Below are positions 12,160 through 13,734 of a DNA stretch of 13,734 bases, piece by piece; the first letter of the stretch is position 1, and each line of letters opens with the position of its first letter. The position numbers were made by a program, and so were the translations under genes. The notes beneath the pieces were generated by a model. That model worked only from the letters and a program-made list of their open reading frames with translations. It was not told the origin of the DNA and did not search any database. Source of the DNA: an uncultured Porphyromonadaceae bacterium (GTDB lineage: Bacteria; Bacteroidota; Bacteroidia; Bacteroidales; Muribaculaceae); contig CAMVDK010000059.1 in assembly GCA_947166165.1 (NCBI GenBank), positions 1-13,734 on the forward strand, read 5' to 3'.

Positions 12160-12939
12160 TTAAAGCCCGGAGGCGTCGCAGAACTGGGTGATGGTGACAA
12201 AGCGGCTGTCGCGCCGGGCCAGGCGGGCGATGAGCGTGCGCAGCCGCCGCTCCATGGTGGACCCGCTGTTGCGCCTCACCAGGTAGGGCACCCGCCACTG
12301 CGGCAGGGCGGAAAGGTCGACAAACTCCCACGGGTGGAAGTAGAGCAGCAGCGAGCCGTCGTGAGCGAGCGTGCGGTCGGCCAGCCACAGGTAGAGCCAC
12401 TGCGGATAGTGGTGGCAGGCGAGCCAGAACAGCGGCAAGCGCAGCCAGGGCGTGACCGACGAGGGCATCTGCACAATGTGGCTCTCGGCGTGCGGCAGCC
12501 GCGGCTCGCGCAGGTGGTTGTAGCGCCCCGGAATCCAGGTGGGATGCATCGAGGCGTTGTAGCGGTAGCCCGCCTGGCGGAGCTGCTCAGGGTCGACGTG
12601 CTGCATGCGTGGCTGGCGGTAGCCCACCACCGGGCATTGGCACAGCTGCTCGAGCATGACGCGCGAGCGCTCCACATCGCCGGGCCGGAAAGCGCTGTGG
12701 TCTACGCTGTGGCTGGCCACCTCATGGCCGTCGCCCACCATGCGCTCCACGATGCCGGGCGCGCCCTGCGCAAAGCGCACGGTGGTGAAGAAGGTGGCAG
12801 GCACGCCGCACTGCTGCAGCACGTCGAGCACGCGCTGCATGCCCTGGGCCGAGATGGCCACGGCGTCGGCAAGCGGAATGTCGATGCCATGCTCGCGAGG
12901 CAGGTCAAACTCCTCGGCGTCGAAACTGAGCATGATCAT
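12160..12939 (-). CDS. Polysaccharide deacetylase, NodB/CE4-type
   Basis: 259 aa. The N-terminal motif LSFDAEEFD (Asp7) and the zinc pair HSVDH (His77, His81) match the NodB-homology fold. Further motifs are GYRQPR at 106-111, ASMHPT at 129-134 and LYFHPWEF at 199-206, with His202 as the likely catalytic-site histidine. The FDAEEFD form recalls the polysaccharide deacetylases of exopolysaccharide loci. No signal peptide is seen, so it probably acts in the cytoplasm or at the inner membrane on a lipid-linked or nucleotide-linked sugar (inference). It is first in the operon with the GT2 and GT87 enzymes, behind a full promoter. ATGs at 12939 and 12933 are both possible; the first is taken. Confidence 0.9.
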   Translation of the reverse strand: MIMLSFDAEEFDLPREHGIDIPLADAVAISAQGMQRVLDVLQQCGVPATFFTTVRFAQGAPGIVERMVGDGHEVASHSVDHSAFRPGDVERSRVMLEQLCQCPVVGYRQPRMQHVDPEQLRQAGYRYNASMHPTWIPGRYNHLREPRLPHAESHIVQMPSSVTPWLRLPLFWLACHHYPQWLYLWLADRTLAHDGSLLLYFHPWEFVDLSALPQWRVPYLVRRNSGSTMERRLRTLIARLARRDSRFVTITQFCDASGL

Positions 12940-12972
12940 GAGTCAATCGATATGAAGGTCGTTTTCGGGGTG

Positions 12973-13004
12973 CAAAATTACAATATTCCGTGCGAATTCT
13001 CAAA
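12973..13004 (-). promoter_or_regulatory. Promoter of the deacetylase-GT2-GT87 operon
   Basis: On the minus strand TTTG (13004-13001), a 20-nt spacer and TAATTTTG (12980-12973) match the Bacteroidetes consensus. Transcription would start near 12966, giving a leader of about 27 nt. Confidence 0.75.
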
Positions 13005-13020
13005 ACAAGCCTTGCTTTTT

Positions 13021-13216
13021 CGCTCAACTTGCACTAATTTTGGCTTCGCCCAAATTAGGCTGCGTCTCGGCAATGCAAAATCAAAAAACTTTGTTTTTCG
13101 TTTTGCATTTCGCTCGATTTGCACTAATTTTGCGCTGTAATCGCGAAATTAGGCTGCACCTCGGCAAAAAAGCAAGCGAGCTTGCTTTGTTTTGCGCTCG
13201 GTTTGCACTAATTTTG
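13021..13216 (+). repeat. Three tandem promoter-like repeat units with alternating hairpins
   Basis: Units begin at 13021, 13111 and 13195 (spacing 90 and 84 nt) and share CGCTC, TTGCACTAATTTTG. Each contains a -7 box TAATTTTG (13035, 13125, 13209) with TTG/TTTG 19-20 nt upstream (13012-13014, 13102-13105, 13186-13189). In units 1 and 2 the box sits in a stem CTAATTT/AAATTAG (13034-13058, 13124-13152); unit 3 lacks the right arm. Between units lie AT-rich stems: AATGCAAAA/TTTTGCATT and AAGCAAGC/GCTTGCTT. Units 1 and 2 share CTCGGCAA after GGCTGC. I recall similar repeats in Bacteroidales intergenic regions, unchecked. Confidence 0.7.
13186..13216 (+). promoter_or_regulatory. Proximal promoter of the DUF4836-type lipoprotein gene
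   Basis: TTTG (13186-13189), a 19-nt spacer and TAATTTTG (13209-13216) give a predicted start near 13223, about 20 nt before the ATG. It is the third and gene-proximal of the promoter-like repeats and the only one whose -7 box is not in a hairpin. Confidence 0.7.
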
Positions 13217-13242
13217 CAGCGGATAATGTTGAAAGCATTGAA

Positions 13243-13734
13243 ATGAGGAAAATCGCTTATCTGGCCAGCGCCTTGATGCTGGCGCTGCTTGCTGCCTGCG
13301 GCAGTGTGAACGAGAGTCTTGAGAAGATGATTCCGGCCGATGCCACCGGGGTGGTGAGCATCGATGTGCCGTCGATTCTGAAAAAAGCACAGCTCGAGGC
13401 CGACGGCCGCATCGTGCTGCCTGCCGACCTGAGCGAGGTGATCGACGGCAACGACGGTGCCGCGCTGTGCCAGGCGCTCACCGACCTGCCCGTGATGGGC
13501 GTCAACACCGAGGCGAAGGCGTATGCCTTCTTCACCGACAAGACCTTCGGCTCCGTGCTGCTGGTTCCGCTGGCCGACGAGAAGGCCGCACGCGCCACGG
13601 TGTCGGCCCGTCTGGGCGAGGACTTTGCCGACGTGGAGGGGCTGAGCTGTGTGGCCACGGGCGACAAGTTTGTGGCCATTGCCGACGGCGTGCTCATGGC
13701 GGCACGTGTGGCCCGCGCGGCCGAGGTCGAGAAG
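13243..13734 (+). CDS. DUF4836-like lipoprotein, C-terminus off the window
   Basis: The frame is open for 164 codons to the right edge with no stop. The N-terminus MRKIAYLASALMLALLAAC has a lipobox LAAC with Cys19 as the lipidation site, so the protein is a lipoprotein of the cell envelope. The mature part begins with SLEKMIPADATGVVSIDVPSILKKAQLE, the pattern (IPADA, VVSID, KAxL) I associate with the Bacteroidales DUF4836 family, whose function is unknown. A full promoter lies just upstream. It is divergent from the deacetylase operon. The call rests on the N-terminal third only. Confidence 0.75.
   Translation, partial: MRKIAYLASALMLALLAACGSVNESLEKMIPADATGVVSIDVPSILKKAQLEADGRIVLPADLSEVIDGNDGAALCQALTDLPVMGVNTEAKAYAFFTDKTFGSVLLVPLADEKAARATVSARLGEDFADVEGLSCVATGDKFVAIADGVLMAARVARAAEVEK

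Noticed and set aside
11249..12400. A 383-codon minus-strand open frame across the GT2 and deacetylase genes
   Set aside because: It overlaps both real genes in another frame and is rich in Arg, His, Pro and Ala with no recognisable domain.
13021..13216. CRISPR-like array
   Set aside because: The units are imperfect, only three in number, contain promoter boxes and hairpins, and have no uniform spacers or cas genes nearby.
1..13734. A DGR reverse transcriptase or template repeat within the window
   Set aside because: No RT-like protein (no YxDD-type frame) and no AAC-rich copy of the candidate variable regions was found on either strand, so a complete DGR is not claimed.

Overview
The window looks like a chromosomal segment of a GC-rich gut-type Bacteroidales (Muribaculaceae- or Prevotellaceae-like; family-level placement is inference). 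The reasons are Bacteroidetes-style promoters (TTTG, 19-20 nt, TAnnTTTG) with no Shine-Dalgarno sites, a type B T9SS sorting domain, BspA-like and bacterial Ig-like repeats joined to dockerin and FGE-like folds, a DUF4836-type lipoprotein and structured REP-like intergenic elements.

Layout. Positions 1-1293 (minus) hold the N-terminal 431 codons of a secreted M6-family metalloprotease that runs off the left edge. An 830-nt gene-free stretch follows, rich in short repeats and hairpins. Two tandem paralogous secreted proteins (859 and 856 aa, plus strand) come next. Each has a signal peptide, a beta-rich N-domain, a short BspA-like region, three Ig-like domains, an internal dockerin and a C-terminal FGE/C-type-lectin-like domain. 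Each is followed by a long inverted repeat. Then come engB (ribosome-assembly GTPase) and a secreted protein with a type B T9SS C-terminal domain, both on the plus strand.

Convergent to these lies a three-gene minus-strand operon: a NodB-type deacetylase, a GT2 polyprenyl-phosphate glycosyltransferase and a GT87-type membrane glycosyltransferase. It reads like an ArnD/ArnC/ArnT-type lipid-linked glycan modification module. Its promoter lies in a 303-nt intergenic region that also carries three tandem promoter-like repeats facing a DUF4836-type lipoprotein gene, which is cut by the right edge.

The most notable signal is the tandem pair. A 984-nt stretch coding for the N-terminal part is identical in both genes as far as I can see, while the flanks and C-terminal halves are diverged. 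The last ~40 codons of each gene resemble the variable region of diversity-generating retroelement (DGR) target proteins. No reverse transcriptase or template repeat is present here, so any diversification would have to act in trans or be ancestral.
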